Assembly: GCA_024234975.1 (NCBI GenBank)
Contig: JACKNH010000032.1
Location: 1 to 39,267 of the forward strand
From: Gammaproteobacteria bacterium
GTDB lineage: Bacteria; Pseudomonadota; Gammaproteobacteria; Ga0077536
Length of the DNA: 39,267 nucleotides
Direction of reading: 5' to 3'
A program made the translations under genes and the position numbers. Positions 14,944-21,871 of this stretch are shown here, in pieces. The notes beneath the pieces were generated by a model. That model was given only the letters and a program-made list of their open reading frames with translations. It did not search any database and had not been told where the DNA came from. How positions within the stretch are numbered: position 1 is the stretch's first letter; each line of letters begins with the position of its first letter.

Positions 14944-15231
14944 TTTCCTGGATCCAGCTGCAAATATGCCGCGCATTTTACACCACTGATCACGGCATCG
15001 ACTACGGCGCGGTTCCATGTTCTACTACACCAAGCCTCGGCATTTCCGCGGCTTGGCGCAGCATCCGGAACCGTGTCACCGAACACCCCGTCACCGCGAT
15101 CAGAAGGTGACATAAACATCCCGGCGCTGACGTCCGATCGACGCCACGATAGTCGGCATCGGCCTGGCGGCCTTCAGCGCGGCGCCGTCATCAGAATCAA
15201 ATAAAAGCAGGTAACGGCAAAGGAGATCAGC
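14944..15231. other. Divergent intergenic region with dyads
   Basis: No gene is supported in these 288 bases. A hairpin CCAAGCC...GGCTTGG with an inner CGG/CCG pairing spans 15030-15056. TGTCACC (15074-15080), GTCACC (15090-15095) and GGTGACA (15106-15112) are copies of one half-site, the outer two inverted. They look like a regulator site for the divergent SRPBCC or zinc-finger genes. Confidence 0.5.
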
Positions 15232-15651
15232 ATGGCGAAACTCAGTATGCAGACCCGCGTCAATGTCGAGCCCAAATCACTATGGGATGTTGTTGGCAAA
15301 TTCAACGCTTTGCCGGAGTGGCACCCGATGATCCAGGCCAGCAAACTCGAAGATGGTGGCCGCATCCGTCGCCTGTCTATCGTCGGCGGCGGCGAAATCG
15401 TCGAGCGCCTGGAGCAGATCGACGCCGAGGATCGTATGTACCGCTATTCCATCATCAGCGGCCCCATGCCGGTGATGAATTACACCGCCACCTTGCGCAT
15501 CAAGGATGACCCCGAGTCCAAGGGCTCAATCGTTGAATGGACGGGCGAATTCGAACCGAAATCCGGCAGTGGTGAATCAGACGTCATGCAGAGCATGCAA
15601 TCCGTTTACCAGGCCGGGCTGGACAACCTGCGCCGCATGTTCGGCGGCTGA
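15232..15651 (+). CDS. SRPBCC (START/Bet v 1-like) family protein
   Basis: A 139-residue soluble protein of the polyketide-cyclase/MxaD-like SRPBCC superfamily. The pattern is an N-terminal strand, WDVVGKFNALPEWHP (the usual W..V.dF..l..W.p signature), a central GGGEIVERLEQID, and a long C-terminal helix (QSMQSVYQAGLDNLRRMFGG). Such proteins bind hydrophobic ligands or act as cyclases. It precedes gcvH by 51 bases and may be cotranscribed. No particular ligand can be named. Confidence 0.83.
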   Translation: MAKLSMQTRVNVEPKSLWDVVGKFNALPEWHPMIQASKLEDGGRIRRLSIVGGGEIVERLEQIDAEDRMYRYSIISGPMPVMNYTATLRIKDDPESKGSIVEWTGEFEPKSGSGESDVMQSMQSVYQAGLDNLRRMFGG

Positions 15652-15702
15652 TGCTCGCCACACGCGACTTTCGTTCCCGACACCGGCGAAGAGAACGTAA
15701 CG

Positions 15703-16080
15703 ATGGAAGATTTGAGATTCAGCGAAGACCACGTCTGGGTGAGACTCGACGATGAAGGCATAGCCACCTGTGGTATCACCGACTATGCGCAGGCCGAACT
15801 CGGTGACATCGTGTTCGTGGAATTGCCGTCGGTCGGGGCGGATATCCTGCAAGGCGAGGAAATTGCCGTCATCGAATCGGTCAAGACTGCCAGCGAAGTG
15901 AAAATGCCGCTGACCGGAACGATTGTCTCGGTGAATACGTTATTGACCGAGGCGCCGGAGAAGATCAACGAGTCGCCGTTGGAAGACGGCTGGATTTTCC
16001 GCTGCGAAGTCGCCGGTGACGACCAATACAATGAATTAATGGATGCCGATGCCTACCAGGAGTTCGTCGGCTCGCTCTAG
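15703..16080 (+). CDS. gcvH: Glycine cleavage system H protein (or GcvH-like lipoyl carrier)
   Basis: GcvH carries the aminomethyl group on a lipoyl arm between GcvP, GcvT and the dihydrolipoamide dehydrogenase. The 125-residue length is standard. The start FSEDHVWVRL, GITDYAQAELGDIVFVELP and lipoylation site Lys61 in ESVKTASEVK are all present. The C-terminal part (NESPLEDGWIFRCEV...) is as expected. gcvT and gcvP are absent nearby. Instead a lipoyl-domain-fused dihydrolipoamide dehydrogenase begins 34 bases downstream, so the carrier may have its E3 partner encoded alongside. A specialised GcvH paralogue is possible. Confidence 0.92.
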   Translation: MEDLRFSEDHVWVRLDDEGIATCGITDYAQAELGDIVFVELPSVGADILQGEEIAVIESVKTASEVKMPLTGTIVSVNTLLTEAPEKINESPLEDGWIFRCEVAGDDQYNELMDADAYQEFVGSL

Positions 16081-16114
16081 CACTAACCAGCATCAACCAG
16101 GCAACGGGCAGGAA

Positions 16115-17878
16115 ATGACAAATCGGTTTACGGTAGTCGTGCCTGACATCGGCGATTTCGCGGATGTCGAAGTGATCGAAGTTCTCGTACAAAGCGGTGA
16201 GACGGTCAGCGCCGAGCAATCCGTGATAACGCTGGAAAGCGACAAGGCGACGATGGAGATTCCCGCGCCCGTCGCCGGTACCGTCAGCGAAGTCAAAATC
16301 AAAGTCGGTGATCGGGTTTCAAAAGGCGCTGAAGTTCTGGTGCTGGAAACCGACGCCGTGACCAGTACCGCATCACCTGCTGCCGCAGCGCCTCAGCCAG
16401 CGTCTGCCGCACCTGCACCCACACCAGCCCCGGCACCCGCAGCGCCGGTCGCCGTCAGTGAAGGCGCCATGCGCGCCGAGGTCGTGGTGCTGGGCGCGGG
16501 GCCTGGCGGGTATACCGCGGCGTTTCGCGCTGCGGATCTCGGCAAGAAGGTCGTGCTCATCGAGCGCTACCCGAGCCTGGGCGGCGTGTGTCTGAACGTG
16601 GGTTGTATTCCATCCAAGGCGCTGTTGCATGCGGCCAAGGTGATCAGCGAAGCGCACGAAATGGCCGAGTTCGGCGTCGCCTTCGGCAAGCCGAAAATCA
16701 ACATCGACAAGCTGCGCGGCTGGAAGGAAAAAGTCATCGGGCAGCTCACCGGAGGCCTCGCCGGGCTGGCGAAGCAGCGCAAGGTGACCGTCATCGAAGG
16801 CAAGGGCACGCTGGTGTCGCCGAATGAGCTGGAAGTCGTTTCGGCCAGTGGCACGCAGCGGGTGGCGTTCGAACAGCTGATTATCGCCGCCGGATCGGAA
16901 CCTACGCGTATCCCCGGTTTCCCGTATGACGATGATCGTCTGATCGATTCCACCGGCGCGCTGGCGCTGAAGGATATTCCCAAACGCCTGTTGGTGATCG
17001 GCGGCGGCATCATCGGCCTGGAAATGGCAACGGTCTACCATGAACTCGGCAGTAAGGTGACGGTGGTCGAACTGATGGACGGGCTGATGCCCGGCGCTGA
17101 TCGCGACATCGTCAAACCGCTGGAAAAGCGCATCGCCAGGCAGTACGAGAACATTTACACCGGCACCAAGGTGGTGGGTATCACCGCCGGCGCGAAAGGT
17201 CTGACCGTAAAGTTCGAAGGGCCGAAGGCGCCCGGGGAAGATACCTATGACAAAGTCCTGGTCTCGGTCGGGCGCGTGCCCAACGGCAGATTGATCGGGG
17301 CCGAGAATGCCGGCATCACCGTCAACGAGCGCGGCTTCATCCCGGTCGACAAGCAGCAGCGGACGAACGTGCCGAATATCTTCGCGATCGGTGACATCGT
17401 CGGTCAGCCCATGCTGGCGCACAAAGCGGTGCATGAAGGCCGGGTGGCGGCGGAGGTGGCCGCCGGTGAGAAGAGTTTCTTCGATGCCAATGTGATTCCA
17501 TCGGTCGCCTATACCGATCCGGAAGTTGCATGGGTGGGGTTGACCGAGACTGAAGCGAAACAGAAAGGCGTCGCCGTTGAAAAAGGCGTGTTTCCGTGGG
17601 CTGCGAGCGGCCGTTCCCTGAGTCTCGGCCGCAATGAAGGTGTCACCAAGCTGTTGTTTGACCCGACGACGGAGCGCGTACTTGGCGCGGGTATCGTCGG
17701 GCCGAATGCCGGCGATTTGATTGCCGAAGTCGCACTGGCGATTGAAATGGGCTGCGACGCTCACGATATCGGGCTGACCATTCATCCGCATCCGACGCTG
17801 TCGGAAACCGTGGCGATGAGCGCGGAAGTTTTCAGCGGCAGCATTACTGACTTGTACATACCCAAAAAGAAGAAATAG
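16115..17878 (+). CDS. lpdA: Dihydrolipoamide dehydrogenase with fused N-terminal lipoyl domain
   Basis: The E3 flavoenzyme reoxidises dihydrolipoyl groups with NAD+. The 587-residue protein has a lipoyl domain at 1-80 (Lys44 in ESDKATMEIP). A Pro/Ala linker of about 35 residues follows. The E3 core starts near 118 with the FAD motif GAGPGGYTAAF. The redox disulfide is Cys159/Cys164 (CLNVGC). The NAD motif GGGIIGLEMA lies near 297, and the C-terminal active-site His is in HPHPTLSE. The ATG at 16115 has GGCAGGAA upstream; the longer frame overlaps gcvH. No E1/E2 genes are visible. The self-contained lipoyl domain resembles E3 of some pyruvate dehydrogenase complexes in Gram-negatives such as Neisseria. 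Confidence 0.95.
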   Translation: MTNRFTVVVPDIGDFADVEVIEVLVQSGETVSAEQSVITLESDKATMEIPAPVAGTVSEVKIKVGDRVSKGAEVLVLETDAVTSTASPAAAAPQPASAAPAPTPAPAPAAPVAVSEGAMRAEVVVLGAGPGGYTAAFRAADLGKKVVLIERYPSLGGVCLNVGCIPSKALLHAAKVISEAHEMAEFGVAFGKPKINIDKLRGWKEKVIGQLTGGLAGLAKQRKVTVIEGKGTLVSPNELEVVSASGTQRVAFEQLIIAAGSEPTRIPGFPYDDDRLIDSTGALALKDIPKRLLVIGGGIIGLEMATVYHELGSKVTVVELMDGLMPGADRDIVKPLEKRIARQYENIYTGTKVVGITAGAKGLTVKFEGPKAPGEDTYDKVLVSVGRVPNGRLIGAENAGITVNERGFIPVDKQQRTNVPNIFAIGDIVGQPMLAHKAVHEGRVAAEVAAGEKSFFDANVIPSVAYTDPEVAWVGLTETEAKQKGVAVEKGVFPWAASGRSLSLGRNEGVTKLLFDPTTERVLGAGIVGPNAGDLIAEVALAIEMGCDAHDIGLTIHPHPTLSETVAMSAEVFSGSITDLYIPKKKK

Positions 17879-17889
17879 CCGGCTACCGA

Positions 17890-17912
17890 AAACGGCGGTT
17901 GTACGGCCGTTT
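17890..17912 (+). other. Stem-loop between lpdA and pntA
   Basis: AAACGGC (17890-17896) and GCCGTTT (17906-17912) form a 7-bp stem with a nine-base loop. It lies 11 bases after the lpdA stop. No T-run of length follows, so it may only weaken read-through into pntA. Confidence 0.4.
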
Positions 17913-17966
17913 ACACGCGCCGGATGACCCGGTGGCGGACAACGGATATCAGGCAGGGGAGCAGGT

Positions 17967-19526
17967 ATGAGGATTGGTGTTCCTGGGGAAGTCCACGCCG
18001 GCGAGCGGCGGGTGGCGACCACCCCGGCAGTGGTACGTGATTTACTCAAGCTCGGTTTCGAGGTCGCGGTGGAAGCCGGTGCCGGGGCGCAGGCCAATTA
18101 TCCGGACGATGCGTACGTAGCAGCGGGCGCCGAGGTCGTCGCTGATACCCGTGCCCTGTGGTCCGGGGCCGACATCATCCTCAAGGTGCGTGCGCCCGAG
18201 ATGAACAGCGCGCTCGGCGTCGACGAGAGCGAACTTCTCGCGCCGGGTACGACTCTGATCAGCTTCATCTGGCCGGCACAGAATGCCGAACTGATGCAGC
18301 GGCTGGCCGCCCGTGGCATCAATGTCATGGCGATGGACAGCGTGCCGCGCATCTCGCGCGCGCAGAAGATGGACGCGCTGAGTTCGATGGCGAACATCGC
18401 CGGCTACCGCGCGGTGATCGAAGCCGCCAATCAATTCGGTCGTTTCTTCACCGGCCAGATCACCGCCGCCGGCAATGTGCCGCCGGCCAAGGTCATGATC
18501 ATCGGCGCTGGCGTTGCCGGGCTTGCCGCCATCGGCGCGGCGAAAGGCCTCGGCGCGATAGTCCGCGCTTTTGATACCCGTCCCGAGGTCAAGGAACAGG
18601 TCGAGAGCATGGACGCCGAGTTCCTGGAACTGGATTTCGAGGAGGAAGGCGCGGGCACCGGCGGCTACGCCAAACAGATGAGCGAGGCGTTCATCAAGGC
18701 GGAAATGGCGCTATTCGCGGCGCAGGCGAAGGAAGTCGACATCATCATCACCACCGCGCTGATTCCCGGCAAACCGGCGCCCAAGCTGATCACCGAGGAA
18801 ATGGTCAAGACCATGACCAAGGGCAGTGTGGTGGTCGATCTCGCCGCCGAGCAAGGCGGCAATTGCGAATGCACCGTGCCCGGTGAAGTGGTGTCGCGCC
18901 ATGGCGTCACCATTATCGGCTATATGGATCTACCCAGCCGTCTTCCCACCCAGTCCAGCCAGCTGTACGCCACCAATCTGCGGCACCTGTTGACCGATCT
19001 GACGCCGGCCAAGGATGGCAACATCGTGATCAACATGGAGGACGAAGCCATTCGTGGCGCAACGGTGATCAAGGCGGGTGAAATCACCTGGCCGCCGCCG
19101 GCGCCGACATTGTCCAAAGCGCCACCCAAACCCAAAGCTGCGACCACGCATGTGCCCGCGCCCGAGGCTGCGCCGAAGAGCGGCGTCGGGTTGATTGCCA
19201 CGATGATCATCGGCGCGGTGGCTTTGCTTGGCCTGGGACAGATTGCGCCGCCGAGCTTCATGGAGCACTTCACAGTATTCGTGCTGGCCTGTTTCATCGG
19301 ATACCAGGTGATCTGGAACGTCACGCCCGCCCTGCATACGCCATTGATGAGCGTTACCAATGCGATCAGCGGCATTATCGTGATTGGCGCAATGCTGCAG
19401 GTCTCACAGCCGGATGGCGTCAACCTGATCGCGATTCTCGCCGGACTCGCAATCCTGCTGGCGTCCATCAATATCGCCGGCGGCTTTCTGGTCACGCAGC
19501 GCATGCTGCGTATGTTCCGCAAGTAA
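17967..19526 (+). CDS. pntA: NAD(P) transhydrogenase subunit alpha, full-length
   Basis: PntA with PntB makes the inner-membrane pump that drives NADH + NADP+ to NAD+ + NADPH with the proton gradient. The 519 residues contain the alanine-dehydrogenase-like domain I (start MRIGVPGEVHAGERRVATTP), the NAD-binding GAGVAGLAAIGAAKGLGA near 176-195, and the RPEVKEQVESMDAEFLELDF region. After an Ala/Pro linker (about 375-405) come the C-terminal membrane helices of domain II. Alpha1 and alpha2 are therefore fused, as in E. coli, not split. ATG at 17967 has a GGGGAGCAGG ribosome-binding site. pntB starts 11 bases after the stop. Confidence 0.97.
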   Translation: MRIGVPGEVHAGERRVATTPAVVRDLLKLGFEVAVEAGAGAQANYPDDAYVAAGAEVVADTRALWSGADIILKVRAPEMNSALGVDESELLAPGTTLISFIWPAQNAELMQRLAARGINVMAMDSVPRISRAQKMDALSSMANIAGYRAVIEAANQFGRFFTGQITAAGNVPPAKVMIIGAGVAGLAAIGAAKGLGAIVRAFDTRPEVKEQVESMDAEFLELDFEEEGAGTGGYAKQMSEAFIKAEMALFAAQAKEVDIIITTALIPGKPAPKLITEEMVKTMTKGSVVVDLAAEQGGNCECTVPGEVVSRHGVTIIGYMDLPSRLPTQSSQLYATNLRHLLTDLTPAKDGNIVINMEDEAIRGATVIKAGEITWPPPAPTLSKAPPKPKAATTHVPAPEAAPKSGVGLIATMIIGAVALLGLGQIAPPSFMEHFTVFVLACFIGYQVIWNVTPALHTPLMSVTNAISGIIVIGAMLQVSQPDGVNLIAILAGLAILLASINIAGGFLVTQRMLRMFRK

Positions 19527-19537
19527 GGGTGCCGGTC

Positions 19538-20935
19538 ATGAATCAGGGAATCGTTGCAGTTTCATATCTCGGCGCCATCATCCTGTTCATCCTGAGTCTC
19601 GGGGGGCTGAGCAACCAGGAGACCTCACGTCGCGGTAATGTCTATGGCATGGTCGGGATGGGCCTGGCCATTGCGGTCACCATCCTTGGCAGCCAGGTCA
19701 CCAGTTACAGCGTGCTCGCGGTGGCCATGGCCGCCGGTGCGGTGATCGGTGCGGTATTGGCCGCACGGGTGGAGATGACGGCCATGCCGGAACTCGTCGC
19801 CTGCCTGCATTCGTTTGTCGGTCTGGCGGCGGTGCTGGTTGGCTACGCAAACTACCTCGATCCGCATGTGCAAAGCCAGTTCAGCGGTGTCGAACTCGCC
19901 ATCCATGAAATCGAAACCTACCTGGGCATATTGATCGGCGCCGTGACATTCACCGGCTCGATCATCGCCTTCGGCAAACTGCGCGGCAGTATCCGCAGCG
20001 CGCCATTGTTGTTGCCCGCGCGGCATTGGCTGAACCTGGCGGCGCTGCTGGTCTGCATCTGGCTCGGGCACGAATTCATGGAAGCAGGTTCGCCAGCTGG
20101 ATTGACCGCGCTGATCATCATGACCGTCGTCGCCAGCCTGTTCGGCATTCACATGGTGATGGCCATCGGCGGCGCCGACATGCCGGTGGTGGTCTCGATG
20201 CTGAACAGCTATTCCGGCTGGGCGGCGGCGGCCACCGGGTTCATGTTGTCGAACAACCTGTTGATCGTGACCGGTGCGCTGGTTGGTTCCAGTGGTGCCA
20301 TCCTCAGTTACATCATGTGCCGCGCGATGAACCGTAAATTCATTGCCGTCATTGCCGGCGGGTTTGGTACCAGTGGCGGCACCAGCGCTGCAAGTACCGA
20401 AGGCGGCGAAGTTGTTGCCGTCTCGGCCGAAGAGACCGCCGAGCTTCTGCGTGATGCCAAGTCAATTGTCATCGTGCCGGGTTACGGTATGGCGGTTGCG
20501 CAGGCCCAGCACACCATTTATGAGATCACGCGCTTGTTGCGTGGCAAGGGCAAGAAGGTGCGATTTGCGATTCATCCGGTGGCCGGTCGTATGCCGGGCC
20601 ATATGAACGTGCTGCTGGCCGAAGCCAAGGTGCCTTATGACATCGTGTTGGAAATGGATGAAATCAACGAGGATTTCCCGACGACGGACGTGGTGCTGGT
20701 GATCGGCGCCAACGACATCGTCAATCCGGCGGCATTGGAAGATCCGGGCAGCCCCATTGCGGGAATGCCGGTGTTGCAGGTCTGGAATGCGCGTACCGCG
20801 ATCGTTCTCAAGCGCAGCATGGCTACGGGCTATGCGGGCGTCGACAATCCGCTGTTCTACAAGGAAAACACCCGCATGCTGTTTGGCGACGCCAAGCAGA
20901 GCGTGGACGCAGTACTGAAATCATTGGCTGAATAA
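19538..20935 (+). CDS. pntB: NAD(P) transhydrogenase subunit beta
   Basis: Provides most of the membrane channel (domain II) and the NADP(H)-binding domain III. The 465-residue protein has about nine membrane helices up to residue 270. The soluble domain carries VPGYGMAVAQAQH, the Gly-rich NADP site and DVVLVIGANDIVNP. ATG at 19538 has AAGGG eight bases upstream. The GTG at 19529 overlaps that site and is less likely. It sits tightly between pntA and phaB (gaps of 11 and 10 bases), which suggests one transcript. Confidence 0.97.
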   Translation: MNQGIVAVSYLGAIILFILSLGGLSNQETSRRGNVYGMVGMGLAIAVTILGSQVTSYSVLAVAMAAGAVIGAVLAARVEMTAMPELVACLHSFVGLAAVLVGYANYLDPHVQSQFSGVELAIHEIETYLGILIGAVTFTGSIIAFGKLRGSIRSAPLLLPARHWLNLAALLVCIWLGHEFMEAGSPAGLTALIIMTVVASLFGIHMVMAIGGADMPVVVSMLNSYSGWAAAATGFMLSNNLLIVTGALVGSSGAILSYIMCRAMNRKFIAVIAGGFGTSGGTSAASTEGGEVVAVSAEETAELLRDAKSIVIVPGYGMAVAQAQHTIYEITRLLRGKGKKVRFAIHPVAGRMPGHMNVLLAEAKVPYDIVLEMDEINEDFPTTDVVLVIGANDIVNPAALEDPGSPIAGMPVLQVWNARTAIVLKRSMATGYAGVDNPLFYKENTRMLFGDAKQSVDAVLKSLAE

Positions 20936-20945
20936 GGGGTAAATC

Positions 20946-21668
20946 ATGAGCAGAGTAGCGATAGTGACCGGTGGCACACGGGGGATAGGCGCGGCAATTT
21001 CGATCGCGTTGAAGGACGCCGGCTATACCGTCGCGGCAAACTACGGCGGCAATGAGGCCGTTGCCGAGAAGTTCACGGCCGAGACCGGCATCGCGTCATA
21101 CAAATTTGACGTCAGTGACTTTGAAGCGTGCCAGCAGGGGGTAGGCAAAATCGCCAAGGAACTCGGTCCGATCGATATCCTGGTCAACAACGCCGGTATC
21201 ACCCGTGACGGCACCATCCACAAAATGACCTATGAGCAGTGGAACGCGGTGATCCAGACCAACCTCACCTCGTGCTTCAACATGTCACGGGCTGTCATCG
21301 AGAACATGCGTGAGAGAAGCTTCGGGCGCATCGTCAATATCGGTTCGATCAATGGCCAGGCAGGCCAGTACGGCCAGGTGAATTACGCCGCCGCCAAGTC
21401 CGGCATTCACGGCTTCACCAAGGCGCTCGCCCAGGAAGGCGCAGCCAAGGGCATCACGGTGAACGCCATCGCTCCGGGCTATATCGATACCGAAATGGTC
21501 CAGGCCGTTCCCCCTGAAGTGCTGAAGAAAATCGTCGCCCGGATTCCGGTTGGCCGGCTTGGCCACGCCACCGAAATCGCCCGCGGCGTGCTGTTCCTGG
21601 TGGCTGACGAGGCCGGGTTCATCACCGGTTCGACACTCAGCATCAACGGCGGTCAGCACATGTACTAA
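20946..21668 (+). CDS. phaB: Acetoacetyl-CoA reductase PhaB
   Basis: Reduces acetoacetyl-CoA to (R)-3-hydroxybutyryl-CoA with NADPH, the PHA monomer-forming step. The 240-residue short-chain dehydrogenase has the cofactor loop TGGTRGIG (8-15), NNAG (81-84) and the catalytic Ser134, Tyr147 and Lys151. The order and the segment INGQAGQYGQ match PhaB better than FabG. It follows pntB by ten bases with its own AAGGGG ribosome-binding site and precedes phaC. The usual partner phaA (thiolase) is not in the window. Confidence 0.93.
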   Translation: MSRVAIVTGGTRGIGAAISIALKDAGYTVAANYGGNEAVAEKFTAETGIASYKFDVSDFEACQQGVGKIAKELGPIDILVNNAGITRDGTIHKMTYEQWNAVIQTNLTSCFNMSRAVIENMRERSFGRIVNIGSINGQAGQYGQVNYAAAKSGIHGFTKALAQEGAAKGITVNAIAPGYIDTEMVQAVPPEVLKKIVARIPVGRLGHATEIARGVLFLVADEAGFITGSTLSINGGQHMY

Positions 21669-21673
21669 AGGGG

Positions 21674-21702
21674 TTGACAGCGCGGCCATGCTACGATATG
21701 TT
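21674..21702 (+). promoter_or_regulatory. Sigma-70 promoter upstream of phaC
   Basis: A perfect -35 TTGACA (21674-21679) is followed after 17 bases by TATGTT (21697-21702), four of six matches to TATAAT. It starts five bases after the phaB stop. Transcription would begin near 21709, giving a leader of about 160 bases. Confidence 0.72.
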
Positions 21703-21712
21703 GCATCGCAAC
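21700..21712. promoter_or_regulatory. GTTGC-ATC-GCAAC operator overlapping the phaC promoter
   Basis: The 13-bp dyad has perfect 5-bp arms around ATC and overlaps the end of the -10 and the expected start site. PhaR repressors of some alphaproteobacteria bind TGC-N3-GCA-type sites near pha promoters. The same form occurs here, so a PHA-responsive repressor is possible. No phaR gene is in the window. Confidence 0.5.
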
Positions 21713-21774
21713 AAAGCATGAAGTCGCGCGGTCGCTTAACTCCCCCCCAAGCAAAGCCGGCGTCATCTTTGGTC

Positions 21775-21801
21775 GGGCGGGCCTTCGGGTCCGCCCGTTT
21801 C
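21775..21801 (+). terminator. Terminator-like hairpin in phaB-phaC gap
   Basis: GGGCGGGCC (21775-21783) pairs with GGTCCGCCC (21788-21796) across a stable TTCG tetraloop with one G-U, followed by GTTTCT. It lies downstream of the phaC promoter. It could end read-through from pntAB-phaB or attenuate phaC itself. The T-run is short, so termination may be partial. Confidence 0.62.
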
Positions 21802-21835
21802 TAACCCGGCGCCGCGCGTCGCAGTGCGTCGGTTG

Positions 21836-21862
21836 CCTTGAAGCGGTCCGCTCATTTCAAGG
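21836..21862 (+). promoter_or_regulatory. Stem sequestering the phaC Shine-Dalgarno site
   Basis: CCTTGAA (21836-21842) pairs with TTCAAGG (21856-21862). The right arm contains most of the AAGGA ribosome-binding site of phaC (ATG at 21872). The loop holds a second short pairing GCGG/CCGC. The fold would hide the ribosome-binding site and could allow translational control. Confidence 0.5.
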
Positions 21863-21871
21863 AAAGCTGCA

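Noticed and set aside
15652..15702. Glycine riboswitch upstream of gcvH
   Set aside because: The gap is only 51 bases, too short for the aptamer, and no conserved core was seen.
16373..18097. Minus-strand 574-codon frame
   Set aside because: Antisense to lpdA, which has full E3 motifs. Long antisense frames are common in GC-rich genes.
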